A stretch of DNA of 42,123 nucleotides from assembly GCF_901827155.1 (NCBI RefSeq), contig NZ_LR594661.1, positions 1-42,123 on the forward strand, given 5' to 3'. Below the pieces are notes generated by a model. It worked only from the letters and a program-made list of their open reading frames with translations. It was not told the origin of the DNA and ran no database searches. The translations under genes were made by a program, and so were the position numbers. Positions 1 through 7,879 of this stretch are shown here, in pieces. The DNA is from Variovorax sp. PBL-H6. GTDB taxonomy: Bacteria > Pseudomonadota > Gammaproteobacteria > Burkholderiales > Burkholderiaceae_C. Every line of letters begins with the position of its first letter. Position 1 is the stretch's first letter.

Positions 1-795
1 ATGAAAACGCTAGTTCTTGCGAACCAGAAAGGCGGAGTCGGCAAGTCGGCCGTCGCCGTCCAGTTCGCCTACTACCTCGCCGACGTGCTGAAAAAGCGCG
101 TCCTCGTGATCGACTTCGACCACCAACGCAACACGTCGAAAGCCATCCGCACGGGCGGCCTCGCCACCGTGTCCGCCATCACCAGCAGCCGCCTTCTGAC
201 CTCGAAGACCGACGCCGCGAGCATCGAGCACGCTGATTTTGTCTTGGTGCCCGGCGATGCCGAGCTTATCAAGATGGAGAAGCAGGCCGCCGAGCACAAC
301 AAGTTCGCCACGAACCTTTACACGTTCCTGGCCGACATTGCCGACCGCTTCGATGTGTGCGTCATCGACACCAACCCGAACCCGGACATTCGCCAACTGG
401 CGAGCCTCGTCGTCGGCGACTTCGTGCTGTCTCCGCTCCAGCTCAACCAGGAAGCCATCGACGGCATCGGCGACTTGCTGAATCACGACAACATCGGGAT
501 TCGCAAGATCAAGGCGACCATCAACAAGAAGCTGGAGCTGATCGGCATCCTTCCCAACATCGTGGAGCCGACCCCCTTCCAGCGCGAGAACCTGCGCGAC
601 CTGTCGGCCGCCTTCGCCAAGCTGCTGATTCCCCTCGGTGCCGGCTTTGCCGCCATCAAGAAGACGACCGCCATTCCAGAAGCGCAAGCCGCTGGCCTGC
701 CCGTCTGGAAGCTCGGCAAGAGCAGCGCCCGCGAAGCCTGGGCGCACATCCGCCCCGTGTTCTCCAAGATCGCCACGCAAATGGGAGTTGAGTAA
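1..795 (+). CDS. parA: ParA/IncC-type partition ATPase
   Basis: This is a ParA-family deviant Walker ATPase of 264 residues. It would bind ATP and DNA non-specifically and move plasmid copies apart together with the ParB encoded next to it. The deviant Walker A motif KGGVGKS is at residues 10-16, the second motif VIDFDHQRNT at about 37-45, and Walker B VIDT at 121-124. There is no N-terminal DNA-binding extension, so it is the short form that usually leaves autoregulation to a separate protein. The window begins exactly at its ATG. If the molecule is circular, the GAAGGAG at 42108-42114 lies 9 bases before this ATG and serves as its ribosome binding site, placing parA directly behind the korA-like gene. 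The stop and the parB start overlap as TAATG. Confidence 0.95.
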   Translation: MKTLVLANQKGGVGKSAVAVQFAYYLADVLKKRVLVIDFDHQRNTSKAIRTGGLATVSAITSSRLLTSKTDAASIEHADFVLVPGDAELIKMEKQAAEHNKFATNLYTFLADIADRFDVCVIDTNPNPDIRQLASLVVGDFVLSPLQLNQEAIDGIGDLLNHDNIGIRKIKATINKKLELIGILPNIVEPTPFQRENLRDLSAAFAKLLIPLGAGFAAIKKTTAIPEAQAAGLPVWKLGKSSAREAWAHIRPVFSKIATQMGVE

Positions 796-1937
796 TGGCC
801 CTTGACCTGTCCGCACTGGAAGAAAAGCCCGTCCCGGCCGGCCCCGCTGCCGCGCAGCCGGACGGCAAGGCGATGCGCGTCAAGCTGACCGACATCGAAC
901 CCGATCCGAACCAGCCGCGCACCGAGAAGAAGCCGGAGGAAATCGAGGAAATCGGCCAGAACATCAAGGAACGGGGCGTGAAGCTGCCCATTTCCGTGAA
1001 GCCGCACCCGACGAAGCCCGGCAAGTGGATCATCAACGACGGCGAGCTGCGCTATCTCGGCTCGGAGTGGGCCAAGGTCGAAGACATCCCCGTGGTTGTC
1101 GATGAAGACTTTGACGACTTCGACCAAGTGAACGCGAACGAAAAACGCTTCGCGCTGCGCCCGATGGAACTCGCCAAGTTCATCAAGCGCAAGCTGGACG
1201 AAGGCGTGAAGAAGGGAGAAGTCGCCCGCCGCCTGGGCAAGCCGGCGAACGCCATCACCGAGCTGCTTGCACTGGTCGAAGCGCCCGCCTGCATCGAGGC
1301 CGTCTATACGTCCGGCCGCTGCACGTCGCCGAAGACTCTCTACGAGCTGCGCGCACTCGCCGAGAAGTTCCCCGAGCAGGTGCAGGAGTGGTGCGACACG
1401 GCCGAGGACATCACGCGCCGGAGCGTGGCCGACCTGGGCGACGTGCTGAAAGGCAAGAAGAAGCCAGTCGCTCCCCTGCCCTCGCCTGCCGACGCTGGCG
1501 GCACCGACACGGGCGGCGGCGCTGGAGCTGGCACCGAAGGCGGCGACGGCGACCCGGAAAAATTTCGTCATGACGAAATTTCGGGCGGCAATCAGGGCGG
1601 CACCGACAAGCAAGGCACAGAGCCGAAGGCCAAGCCGAAGGCGACCCCCGGCACCGATGGCGGCACCGATGGCGACGACACGGGCGCGGGCGGCACTGAA
1701 CCCGGCGACCTGGGCGAGTTGACCAGTTGGCCGCGTGGCAAGGCCGTATCCGACCCGGACGCCATGAAAAAGCCGCTGTTGCTGGTCGAGTACGAAGGGC
1801 GCGCGGCGGCTGTCCTGCTGAATCGTAGGCCGACCACGCCCGGCCTGATCCGCATCCGCTACGAAGATGGCGGCGGCGATGATGAAGTCGATGCCGGCCG
1901 CTGCAAGATCAACCTCTTGACGGAGAGCGACAAATGA
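795..1937 (+). CDS. parB: KorB-like ParB partition and repressor protein
   Basis: This is a ParB/KorB-family centromere-binding protein of 380 residues. The N-terminal ParB domain (about 28-110) includes DPNQPRTEKKPEE and NDGELRYLGSEW. The second is the KorB-like form of the usual ERRYRA box and lacks its arginine pair. A helix-turn-helix region follows at about 135-160 (GEVARRLGKPANAITELLAL). A Gly/Asp/Thr-rich linker spans about 225-315, and a C-terminal dimerisation domain of the KorB_C kind (about 320-380) starts near KKPLLLVEYEGRAAAVLL. It is translationally coupled to parA. A 22-bp perfect palindrome lies inside the linker-coding region at 1560-1581 and could be its own binding site. 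KorB proteins act both in partition and as global repressors, and whether this one does both is inferred from family. Confidence 0.93.
   Translation: MALDLSALEEKPVPAGPAAAQPDGKAMRVKLTDIEPDPNQPRTEKKPEEIEEIGQNIKERGVKLPISVKPHPTKPGKWIINDGELRYLGSEWAKVEDIPVVVDEDFDDFDQVNANEKRFALRPMELAKFIKRKLDEGVKKGEVARRLGKPANAITELLALVEAPACIEAVYTSGRCTSPKTLYELRALAEKFPEQVQEWCDTAEDITRRSVADLGDVLKGKKKPVAPLPSPADAGGTDTGGGAGAGTEGGDGDPEKFRHDEISGGNQGGTDKQGTEPKAKPKATPGTDGGTDGDDTGAGGTEPGDLGELTSWPRGKAVSDPDAMKKPLLLVEYEGRAAAVLLNRRPTTPGLIRIRYEDGGGDDEVDAGRCKINLLTESDK
1560..1581. promoter_or_regulatory. Perfect 22-bp palindrome inside parB, candidate parS/KorB site
   Basis: The perfect 22-bp inverted repeat is centred between 1570 and 1571, with core TTTCGTCATGACGAAA. 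The 14-bp core TTCGTCATGACGAA recurs at 2594-2607. It lies in the low-constraint linker of parB, where the DNA is freer to vary. The pairing of a coding copy with one near oriT suggests a protein binding site, most simply for ParB. Which protein binds is inference. Confidence 0.6.
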
Positions 1938-2476
1938 ACCGGCACAGCGGCGCAGCCGCCTTTCCCCACCCCGCCCGCAAGGGCGGAAGGGGGCGGCGTG
2001 CTACATCGTGGCCCGGCCGTGCCTGGGCTGTCCTGGCCGCGCTGATCGTCTGCGGGCTGGCCGTGGCGTTTGCTGTCGGCAGACAGCAAGCCCACGCAGC
2101 GCAGCCGGGGGAAGCCTGCGACCTTCACTTTTCCAACGGCACGACCCTGGCGGGCGTGCCCGTTGCGAAAACAGTCGAGCAGCAGGCGAGGGGACTTGCC
2201 AAGCGTGACGACGTAGGCCGAGGCATGTTGTTCACCTGGGCGAAGGCGGAACCGCGCGTGTTCTGGATGCGAGATACCCGCGTTCCTTTGTCCATCGGGT
2301 TCTTTGACGACACGGGGCTTTTGTTTGCCATCGAGGACATGCAGCCGGAAACCGACGACTACCATTTCTCGATCAAGCCAGCATCCGACGCGCTGGAACT
2401 TGCACGAGGGCAGTTCCAGGCGCACGGATTGAAAGAGGGTGTCCGACTGACCGGGCGAACTTGTTCACCGCTGTAG
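1934..2476 (+). CDS. Membrane-anchored DUF192 protein
   Basis: This 180-residue protein begins with a short basic segment and a single hydrophobic stretch at about 33-48 (AVLAALIVCGLAVAFAV), which should act as a signal anchor or signal peptide. The rest is a DUF192 domain (about 58-177). Recognisable landmarks are GMLFTWAKAEPRVFWMRDT, the VPLSIGFFD strand, and ALELARGQFQAHGLKEG near the end. DUF192 proteins are small exported or envelope beta-rich proteins of unknown biochemical role. The start overlaps the parB stop (ATGA), so it belongs to the partition operon, and a strong terminator follows 20 bases after its stop. The plasmid role is unknown. Confidence 0.85.
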   Translation: MNRHSGAAAFPHPARKGGRGRRATSWPGRAWAVLAALIVCGLAVAFAVGRQQAHAAQPGEACDLHFSNGTTLAGVPVAKTVEQQARGLAKRDDVGRGMLFTWAKAEPRVFWMRDTRVPLSIGFFDDTGLLFAIEDMQPETDDYHFSIKPASDALELARGQFQAHGLKEGVRLTGRTCSPL

Positions 2477-2496
2477 GCCACGTTTCGATGCCAAGC

Positions 2497-2521
2497 AAAA
2501 GCCGCCGTAAGGCGGCTTTTT
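2497..2521 (+). terminator. Rho-independent terminator of the parAB operon
   Basis: The stem AAAAGCCGCC pairs with GGCGGCTTTT across a GTAA loop and runs into five T residues. It sits just after the DUF192 stop and separates the partition operon from the oriT/mobC region. The A-run on the other side could make it work in both directions. Confidence 0.9.
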
Positions 2522-2593
2522 CGTTCCCATCACGAAATTCTTCCGTGAGTGTCGGGTGCAAGACCGCGTTTCCCGACAAAAGAGGGCCAAAAC

Positions 2594-2607
2594 TTCGTCA
2601 TGACGAA
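2594..2607. promoter_or_regulatory. 14-bp palindrome upstream of mobC, second copy of the parB palindrome core
   Basis: TTCGTCATGACGAA is a perfect 14-bp palindrome identical to the centre of the one at 1560-1581. It lies about 27 bp from the candidate nic site and 105 bp before mobC. It could let ParB/KorB repress mobilisation genes or mark a second partition site. The binding protein is not shown by sequence. Confidence 0.55.
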
Positions 2608-2628
2608 AAGAGTGTGGGGGGGTGTGGG

Positions 2629-2671
2629 CTAATGCAGGATAGGCTAACGCCGGTAGTGTGTGCTACACTAC
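2629..2671 (-). other. oriT: Candidate origin of transfer (oriT) with IncP-type nic
   Basis: On the minus strand, bases 2643-2634 read CCTATCCTGC, which matches the IncP nic core YATCCTG|Y. The predicted cut is between the bases opposite 2635 and 2634. Direct repeats GCTAA at 2629-2633 and 2643-2647 flank it. On the 5' side of the nicked strand, as in RK2, there is a 19-bp inverted repeat GTAGTGT/ACACTAC (2653-2659 and 2665-2671), a plausible accessory-protein site. The region lies immediately upstream of mobC and the MOBP relaxase. With this polarity the korA/parAB, ssb and primase side would enter the recipient first and the virB genes last. The assignment is motif-based inference. Confidence 0.65.
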
Positions 2672-2711
2672 GTTTGCACATTGACCCCCCCACCCCGATT
2701 AGGAGGCACCT

Positions 2712-3311
2712 ATGCCGCGCAAGGCCGAGATTGGGGCGACACGAGATAGCTACGTATATCGTCTTCGCGTACCCGCTCCGTTGAAGGCGCAATGGGACGA
2801 GCATTGCGCCAAGCAAGACAAGAATCCGTCCGTGGTGATGCGGGCGCTGATGCGCTACATCATCCAGGACGACATGCCTCCCGACGTTCGCCGCTGGATT
2901 GCAGAGCAAACCGAGGGCGAGCCGGACGACGGGCCGAAAGAACGCCTTGAAGTCCGTTTCACTCCGACCGAGTTCCAGGGCATCACGGCCCGTTCCGAGG
3001 CCGAGGGCTGTTCGCCGCAGCGTTGGGTTATCAACTGCGTGCGCGCGAGCCTCACGCACGAACCGCAGTTCACGATGGAGACGACGAAAGCCCTATGGGA
3101 GTCGTCCTACCAGCTTCGGGCTATCGGTCGGAATCTGAACCAGATCGCCAAGCGGTTGAACGAAGGCAAGCCGGCGAACATCAAGACCGAGCAGATAGAG
3201 AAGCTGGCGACGTACATCTACCGGCATACCGATAAGGTGGCGGCCGTACAGGACGCCAGCCTTAGCCGTTGGGGCATCCAGGTGAAAGGGGCCGGCGATG
3301 GCGAAGCGTGA
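2712..3311 (+). CDS. mobC: MobC-like relaxosome accessory protein
   Basis: This 199-residue protein carries the signature of bacterial mobilisation protein MobC in its C-terminal half, LRAIGRNLNQIAKRLNEGKP at about 137-156. In that family this helical region helps open DNA at nic and recruit the relaxase. The N-terminal part (about 10-60, YVYRLRVPAPLKAQWDEHCA and a following helix) looks like a ribbon-helix-helix DNA-binding unit, though I am less sure of that. A ribosome binding site AGGAGG lies 6 bases before the ATG. The gene overlaps the relaxase gene by 14 bases, so the two are co-translated. The upstream 190 bases contain the candidate oriT. Confidence 0.85.
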   Translation: MPRKAEIGATRDSYVYRLRVPAPLKAQWDEHCAKQDKNPSVVMRALMRYIIQDDMPPDVRRWIAEQTEGEPDDGPKERLEVRFTPTEFQGITARSEAEGCSPQRWVINCVRASLTHEPQFTMETTKALWESSYQLRAIGRNLNQIAKRLNEGKPANIKTEQIEKLATYIYRHTDKVAAVQDASLSRWGIQVKGAGDGEA

Positions 3312-4383
3312 GATTGACGGCGTTATCAAGGATTGGGGCGAACGCGCGGATTACGGCCGCGTCCAGGGCCGCAAGGGTAAGAACATCGCGGGCGGGCGCT
3401 ATGCCAAGGCCGCGCCGACCAAGAGGCCGGCCGGGCGTGAAAAGCTGGCAGCGACCGTGCGCAAGGCTCCCGAAGTCATGGTGAAGATTTCGGGCGGCGG
3501 TAAGGACATGCGCAGCATCAAGGCGCACATGGACTACATATCGCGGAACGGGGCCGTCGAGCTGGAGGACGAGCAGGGCAGGGTTCACCAGGGCAAGGAA
3601 GACGTGCGAGCTGTCCGCGACGACTGGCGCGGCGGTGGCATCCCCTACGAGGATGGCAAGAAGCGCGAGGCGTTCAACATCGTGCTGTCCATGCCGCCCG
3701 GCACCGACCGGGCTTCGGTGAAGAATGCAGCCCGCGCCTTCGCGTCCGAGCTGTTCGGCAATCACCAGTACGTTTTTGCCGCACACGACGACGAGAAGCA
3801 CCCGCACGTTCACCTAGCCGTCAAGGCTGTTGACCTGGACGGCGTGAGGCTCAACCCGCGCAAGGCCGACTTGCAGCACTGGCGCGAGACGTTCGCCGAG
3901 AAGTTGCGGGAGCAGGGCATCGAGGCCAACGCAACGCCCAGGAAGGTGCGGGGCGTGGTGCAGAAGGCCGAGAAGCAGGCCGTCCGCCACATCGACCGAG
4001 AACACGCCAAAGGCAGGCGCAAGGCACCGGCCCGCGTGTCCGCCTCGCAGCGTGAGGCGGCCGAGCTGGAGGCAAGGGCAGGGCGCAAGCACGTCAACCC
4101 GGCGCACGACAACATCATCGCGCAGCGCAAGAGCGTGCAGCACGATTTCGGCACGGTGGCGCGGGCGCTGGCAACCGGCGACCAGGACGACAAGCGCCTA
4201 GCGGTCGAGGTTGTCCAGTTCGTCAAGCAGATGCCGCCGATCAAGACGCGGCACGCCGAGCAGGTCGAGGCGTTGCAGCGGGCCACGGTGCAGCAGGGCG
4301 GGCAGGGCGTCGAGCAGACGCAGCAGCCAGGGAAGCCAAGCCCGGAGCAGGGCAGGGCAGAGGACAAGGGGCGCGGGCGTTGA
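3298..4383 (+). CDS. MOBP-type relaxase
   Basis: This conjugative relaxase of 361 residues would cut one strand at nic, stay bound to the 5' end and pilot the strand into the recipient. The active-site tyrosine is most likely Tyr80 in AHMDYISRNG (motif I). The metal-binding histidine motif is at 163-172, AAHDDEKHPHVHLAVKAV, with His168, 170 and 172 as the usual triad. The C-terminal third is a basic, Gln-rich tail with no helicase or primase domain, so it is a VirD2/TraI-like short relaxase. It overlaps mobC. One base after the stop a 42-bp palindromic element begins, and IS1071 follows 70 bases later. Confidence 0.9.
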   Translation: MAKREIDGVIKDWGERADYGRVQGRKGKNIAGGRYAKAAPTKRPAGREKLAATVRKAPEVMVKISGGGKDMRSIKAHMDYISRNGAVELEDEQGRVHQGKEDVRAVRDDWRGGGIPYEDGKKREAFNIVLSMPPGTDRASVKNAARAFASELFGNHQYVFAAHDDEKHPHVHLAVKAVDLDGVRLNPRKADLQHWRETFAEKLREQGIEANATPRKVRGVVQKAEKQAVRHIDREHAKGRRKAPARVSASQREAAELEARAGRKHVNPAHDNIIAQRKSVQHDFGTVARALATGDQDDKRLAVEVVQFVKQMPPIKTRHAEQVEALQRATVQQGGQGVEQTQQPGKPSPEQGRAEDKGRGR

Positions 4384-4425
4384 TGGTGACAGGCAGATCC
4401 ACCAGGTTGGTGGATTCTGTCACCA
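4384..4425 (+). repeat. 42-bp TGGTGAC/GTCACCA element P1
   Basis: It starts with the base after the relaxase stop codon. The outer arms pair over 9 bp (TGGTGACAG/CTGTCACCA) and an inner pair ATCCACC/GGTGGAT is also present, making this the most symmetric copy. It carries the interior motif AGATCCACCAGGTTGG shared with P2, P7 and P20. Confidence 0.85.
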
Positions 4426-4452
4426 ACGGCCTTGACACGATTTCGCTTATAA

Positions 4453-4562
4453 GGGGTCTCCTCGTTTTCAGTGCAATAAGTGACGGTACGCAAAGCTAGC
4501 ACTGGCGCGGGGGTGGTCTGGGTAGACCGTTGATTTCATTGACTTTCCTGTTCGCTTTGTAA
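4453..4562 (+). repeat. Left long inverted repeat of IS1071
   Basis: It matches the reverse complement of 7547-7656, with a handful of mismatches confined to the inner part (for example GGTCTGGGTAGACC against GGTGTTGGTAGATC). Such long repeats distinguish IS1071 from ordinary Tn3 elements, which have 38-bp ends. Confidence 0.88.
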
Positions 4563-4597
4563 ACGGGTATGGTGGCCTCCCACTTTTGAGGTTCACG

Positions 4598-7513
4598 ATG
4601 CAGGGTTGGCACACAACGTTTTTGGGGATGCGTGGGCTCCCCCGCGATATCAGCGACTTCGAGATGAAGGCATTTTTCACCTTCGATGGTGCCGAGCGCG
4701 ACGCAATCAATGCACGCCGAGGTGATTCCCACAAGCTTGGTCTGGCGCTCCATATTGGTTTCCTGCGCATGAGTGGGCGTTTGCTCGGTGCCTTTCGGGT
4801 AATTCCAGTAGCCTTGTGGCGCCACCTTGGCAACGAGCTTGGCATTGCAGCACCAGAAGTCGCCTCGCTGAGAGCCATGTATGAACGCGGGCGCACGCTA
4901 TTCGATCACCAACAAGTAGCCTGCACGGTCCTTGGATTCCAGTGGATGAGCGAGCACCAGCGCCGCTCACTGGTACGTGAACTGCGCGACGAAGTGGCGC
5001 GCTGCGCCGACCGCGATCAGCTACTCGTGCGGGCGCGTCAATGGCTGTACAAGAACAAGCTGGTGATCGTGCACGAGCGGGCAATTCGGACACTGATTGC
5101 GGCGGCACTTGCCCAGCTTGAAGTTGAAACAGGCACCGCCATCGCCGCCAGCGTTGATCCAGCAACACTTGATCGCTGGCGAGCCTCAGTTTCAGAGCTG
5201 CGCCCAGATGGACAAACCCAGCAGAGTTGGCTATGGGCTGCACCGGCGAAACACTCAACCCGCCAAATCAGCGAGGTACTGGAGCGCATCGACCTGCTTT
5301 ACACGCTGGACGTTCATAAGCACCTGGCAGACATCCCCGATCTCATCTTGCGCCGCTACGCGCGCCGACTTGTCTCCAGGCCGCCCTCAGCCGGAGCCAA
5401 GATCAAAGAGCCAGCGCGCACCGTGGAGGTCGCATGCTTTCTTCGGTATTGCCTGTTCACCACCACAGACCAGTTGATCCTTATGGTGCAGCGCCGGATC
5501 GCCGATCTGTGGCGTCAGGCTGCCGCCGATGTCCCCGCTACCGTCAATTGGGCCGCAATGTACAAAACGCTGCTCGGCGAACTTGTTGCCTTGAGCGCGC
5601 AAGGTGCGGTGCCAGATGCTGAGTTGCGTGCCCGTCTTGAAGCCTTGATCACCGAAACCCAGAAACGCAAACCACCGAGCAGGGCCTCCCTGGTCCGCGA
5701 GGGATTGATTGATGGAATTCGCCCCGTGCGGTCGTTGCTCGTCGCCATTGCAAAGCTGCCCTGGCAGGCCACCGGCGAGCATCCTGCCATCGAGTACCTT
5801 GCCAAGCTGCAAGCTTTATATCTCAAAGGATCCAGAAAGCTGCCAGTTGAAGTGGTGGCACCAAGTCTGGGAATGATCTGGCAGGTTTCGATCTCCAGCC
5901 CAGACCGGGAACGGGCGTTTCAGGCGTTGGAGGTGGCCACCCTGTTTGCCCTGCGCCGCGCGGTGCGCAATGGCTCGGTCTGGATTGAGCACAGCCTGAG
6001 CTTTCGGGGTCGTGCGCGCTTGTTCTTCACGGACGAGCGTTGGCAGGCAGAGTCCAAGAAACACTATGCCCGTCTATCGTTACCCAGCAAGGCTGCCACT
6101 TTCTTGAAGCCTTTGCTGGCCAGAGTAACTGCCGGTGTCGATGCGGTGGCCGCTGCAGCCCGCAGTGGCGTACTGCGCGTGGATGATGAACTCCATTTGT
6201 CGCCATTGCCCGCAGAGGACGAAGACCCAGAAGTGACCAAGCTGCGCGCGGCTTTGGATCACCGCATCGGTGAGGTTCAATTGCCGGAAGTGATTCTGGC
6301 CGTTGACGCCCAGGTGCGCTTTAGCTGGATCATGCTCGGACGTGAGCCGCGCTCTACCGACGAGCTGCTGATGGTCTATGCCGGCATCATGGCCCACGGC
6401 ACCAGTCTGACTGCGGTCGAATGCGCGCGCATGATTCCGCAATTGTCTGCCACCAGCATTCGCCAGGCCATGCGCTGGGCGCGGGACGAACGGCGTCTGA
6501 GCCAGGCCTGCCAGGCTGTGCTGGAATTCATGCAGCGACACCCGATTGCCGCCACCTGGGGGCGGTCCGATTTGGCATCTTCTGACATGATGACCATGGA
6601 GACCACCAAACGGGTGTGGCAAGCCCGGCTTGATCCTCGGCGCAACACACCTTCCATTGGAATCTACTCCCATGTAAAAGACCGGTGGGGCATCTTCCAT
6701 GCGCAGCCCTTTGTGCTCAATGAGCGCCAGGCGGGCGTGGCCATTGAAGGTGTCATCCGCCAAGAAAAGCTGGAGACCAGCCAGCTTGCTGTGGATACCC
6801 ATGGCTACACCGACTTTGCCATGTCACATGCCCGTTTGCTTGGTTTTGATCTTTGCCCGCGGTTGAAGGAACTCAAACAGCGCCACCTCTTTGTGCCACG
6901 CGGCACCAAAGTGCCCGCAGAAATCGCTGCGGTGTGCGAAGCCAATGTCGACGTCGCTTTGATCGAAAAGCATTGGGATAGTCTGGTGCACCTGGCAGCC
7001 TCGGTCATGAGCGGACATGCCAGTGCGGTGGCAGCTCTTGCGCGGTTCGGTTCTGCCGCCCAGGGCGATCCAATCTATGAGGCTGGCGTGCAATTGGGGC
7101 GGTTGCTGCGTACGGCGTTTTTGGCTGACTACTTTGTCAAGGACGCTTTCAGGAACGAGTTGCGCCGGGTGCTCAATCGGGGCGAGGCTGTTAACGCCCT
7201 CAAGCGCGCCATTTATACCGGCCGGATCAGCCCGGCGCAGGCCAAACGTGTCGATGAAATGCAGGCTGTGGCCGATGCGTTGAGCCTGATGGCCAACATC
7301 GTGATGGCGTGGAATACCTCACAGATGCAGGCGGTCCTGGATCGCTGGTCGAACCGCCGCCAGGTCATTCCACCGGAACTGATCGGGAAGATTGCGCCCA
7401 CCAGGCTGGAGAGCATCAACTTGCGGGGTGTGTTTCGCTTCCCGGTTGACCGCTATGCTGACCAAATCCTGCCTTCGCGGCCAAATGCATCGATAACTGG
7501 CACCAATGGATGA
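4598..7513 (+). CDS. tnpA: Tn3-family transposase of IS1071
   Basis: This 971-residue DDE transposase has an N-terminal DUF4158-like DNA-binding region and a C-terminal Tn3 transposase domain covering roughly residues 550-940. The first catalytic aspartate is most likely in EVILAVDAQVRFSWIMLG, and the second in AVDTHGYTDFAMSHARLLGF, a well-conserved stretch in Tn3-type enzymes. I take the ATG at 4598 (MQGWHTT) instead of the in-frame ATG four codons earlier because it gives the expected 971 residues. Its base composition is less GC-rich than the surrounding plasmid genes, as expected for an acquired element. It appears intact. Confidence 0.92.
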   Translation: MQGWHTTFLGMRGLPRDISDFEMKAFFTFDGAERDAINARRGDSHKLGLALHIGFLRMSGRLLGAFRVIPVALWRHLGNELGIAAPEVASLRAMYERGRTLFDHQQVACTVLGFQWMSEHQRRSLVRELRDEVARCADRDQLLVRARQWLYKNKLVIVHERAIRTLIAAALAQLEVETGTAIAASVDPATLDRWRASVSELRPDGQTQQSWLWAAPAKHSTRQISEVLERIDLLYTLDVHKHLADIPDLILRRYARRLVSRPPSAGAKIKEPARTVEVACFLRYCLFTTTDQLILMVQRRIADLWRQAAADVPATVNWAAMYKTLLGELVALSAQGAVPDAELRARLEALITETQKRKPPSRASLVREGLIDGIRPVRSLLVAIAKLPWQATGEHPAIEYLAKLQALYLKGSRKLPVEVVAPSLGMIWQVSISSPDRERAFQALEVATLFALRRAVRNGSVWIEHSLSFRGRARLFFTDERWQAESKKHYARLSLPSKAATFLKPLLARVTAGVDAVAAAARSGVLRVDDELHLSPLPAEDEDPEVTKLRAALDHRIGEVQLPEVILAVDAQVRFSWIMLGREPRSTDELLMVYAGIMAHGTSLTAVECARMIPQLSATSIRQAMRWARDERRLSQACQAVLEFMQRHPIAATWGRSDLASSDMMTMETTKRVWQARLDPRRNTPSIGIYSHVKDRWGIFHAQPFVLNERQAGVAIEGVIRQEKLETSQLAVDTHGYTDFAMSHARLLGFDLCPRLKELKQRHLFVPRGTKVPAEIAAVCEANVDVALIEKHWDSLVHLAASVMSGHASAVAALARFGSAAQGDPIYEAGVQLGRLLRTAFLADYFVKDAFRNELRRVLNRGEAVNALKRAIYTGRISPAQAKRVDEMQAVADALSLMANIVMAWNTSQMQAVLDRWSNRRQVIPPELIGKIAPTRLESINLRGVFRFPVDRYADQILPSRPNASITGTNG

Positions 7514-7546
7514 AACCGACCACGGTTTGACGCCACGAATCGCAGA

Positions 7547-7656
7547 TTTGAAAGTGAACAGGAAAGTCAATGAAATCAACGATCTACCAACACCACCTCC
7601 GCGCCAGTGCTAGCTTTTCGTACCGTCACTTATTGCACTGAAAACGAGGAGACCCC
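7547..7656 (-). repeat. Right long inverted repeat of IS1071
   Basis: This is the inverted partner of 4453-4562. Its outermost 27 bases are read in frame by the truncated trbM and supply its last residues and stop codon. Confidence 0.88.
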
Positions 7657-7866
7657 TTTCAGCGTGTCCGACAGCTTCTTGTGACTGATCGAGAAGTACC
7701 GCTTCAACGACGGAGCGCACTCGCTCGGCCGCGTGCCCGAAGACAAGCACAAGACGGCTTCGCACGCGAGGCGCACGTCGCCAGTGAAAAGGCCATCGTC
7801 GGCCTGGGCCGCCGTGGCGCTGAACATGCCCGCGAGCGCGAGCGGCAAAAGGGCGAGCTTCTTCAT
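7630..7866 (-). pseudogene. trbM: TrbM family gene truncated by IS1071
   Basis: The N-terminal part of a TrbM-family protein remains: a signal peptide (MKKLALLPLALAGMFSATAAQA) and then the family motif CEAVLCLSSGTRPSECAPSLKRYFSI. After about 70 residues the frame runs into the IS1071 terminal repeat at 7656 and ends with GVSSFSVQ. Family members are usually well over 150 residues, so more than half is gone. The missing 3' part is not found on the other side of IS1071. TrbM is a periplasmic accessory protein of conjugation. ATG 7866 has a good site GGAGG. It follows the OmpA-like lipoprotein gene in the same operon. The product is probably non-functional. Confidence 0.87.
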
Positions 7867-7879
7867 AGTCGATTCCTCC

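Larger units (their letters stand above)
4453..7656 (+). mobile_element. IS1071 (Tn3-family insertion sequence)
   Basis: The element is 3204 bp, the length I recall for IS1071. It is bounded by inverted repeats of about 110 bp (4453-4562 and 7547-7656) whose outer 38 bases are identical, starting GGGGTCTCCTCGTTTTCAGT. It encodes only a Tn3-family transposase, with no resolvase or passenger. The 5-bp flanks differ (TATAA on the left, TTTCA on the right), so there is no target duplication. The right end interrupts trbM and the missing part of trbM is not on the left side. This points to a deletion next to the element, or to the remnant of a composite structure. IS1071 pairs commonly carry catabolic genes on betaproteobacterial plasmids. 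Confidence 0.92.

Noticed and set aside
4448..7661. Target-site duplication flanking IS1071
   Set aside because: TATAA on the left and TTTCA on the right do not match as a 5-bp duplication.
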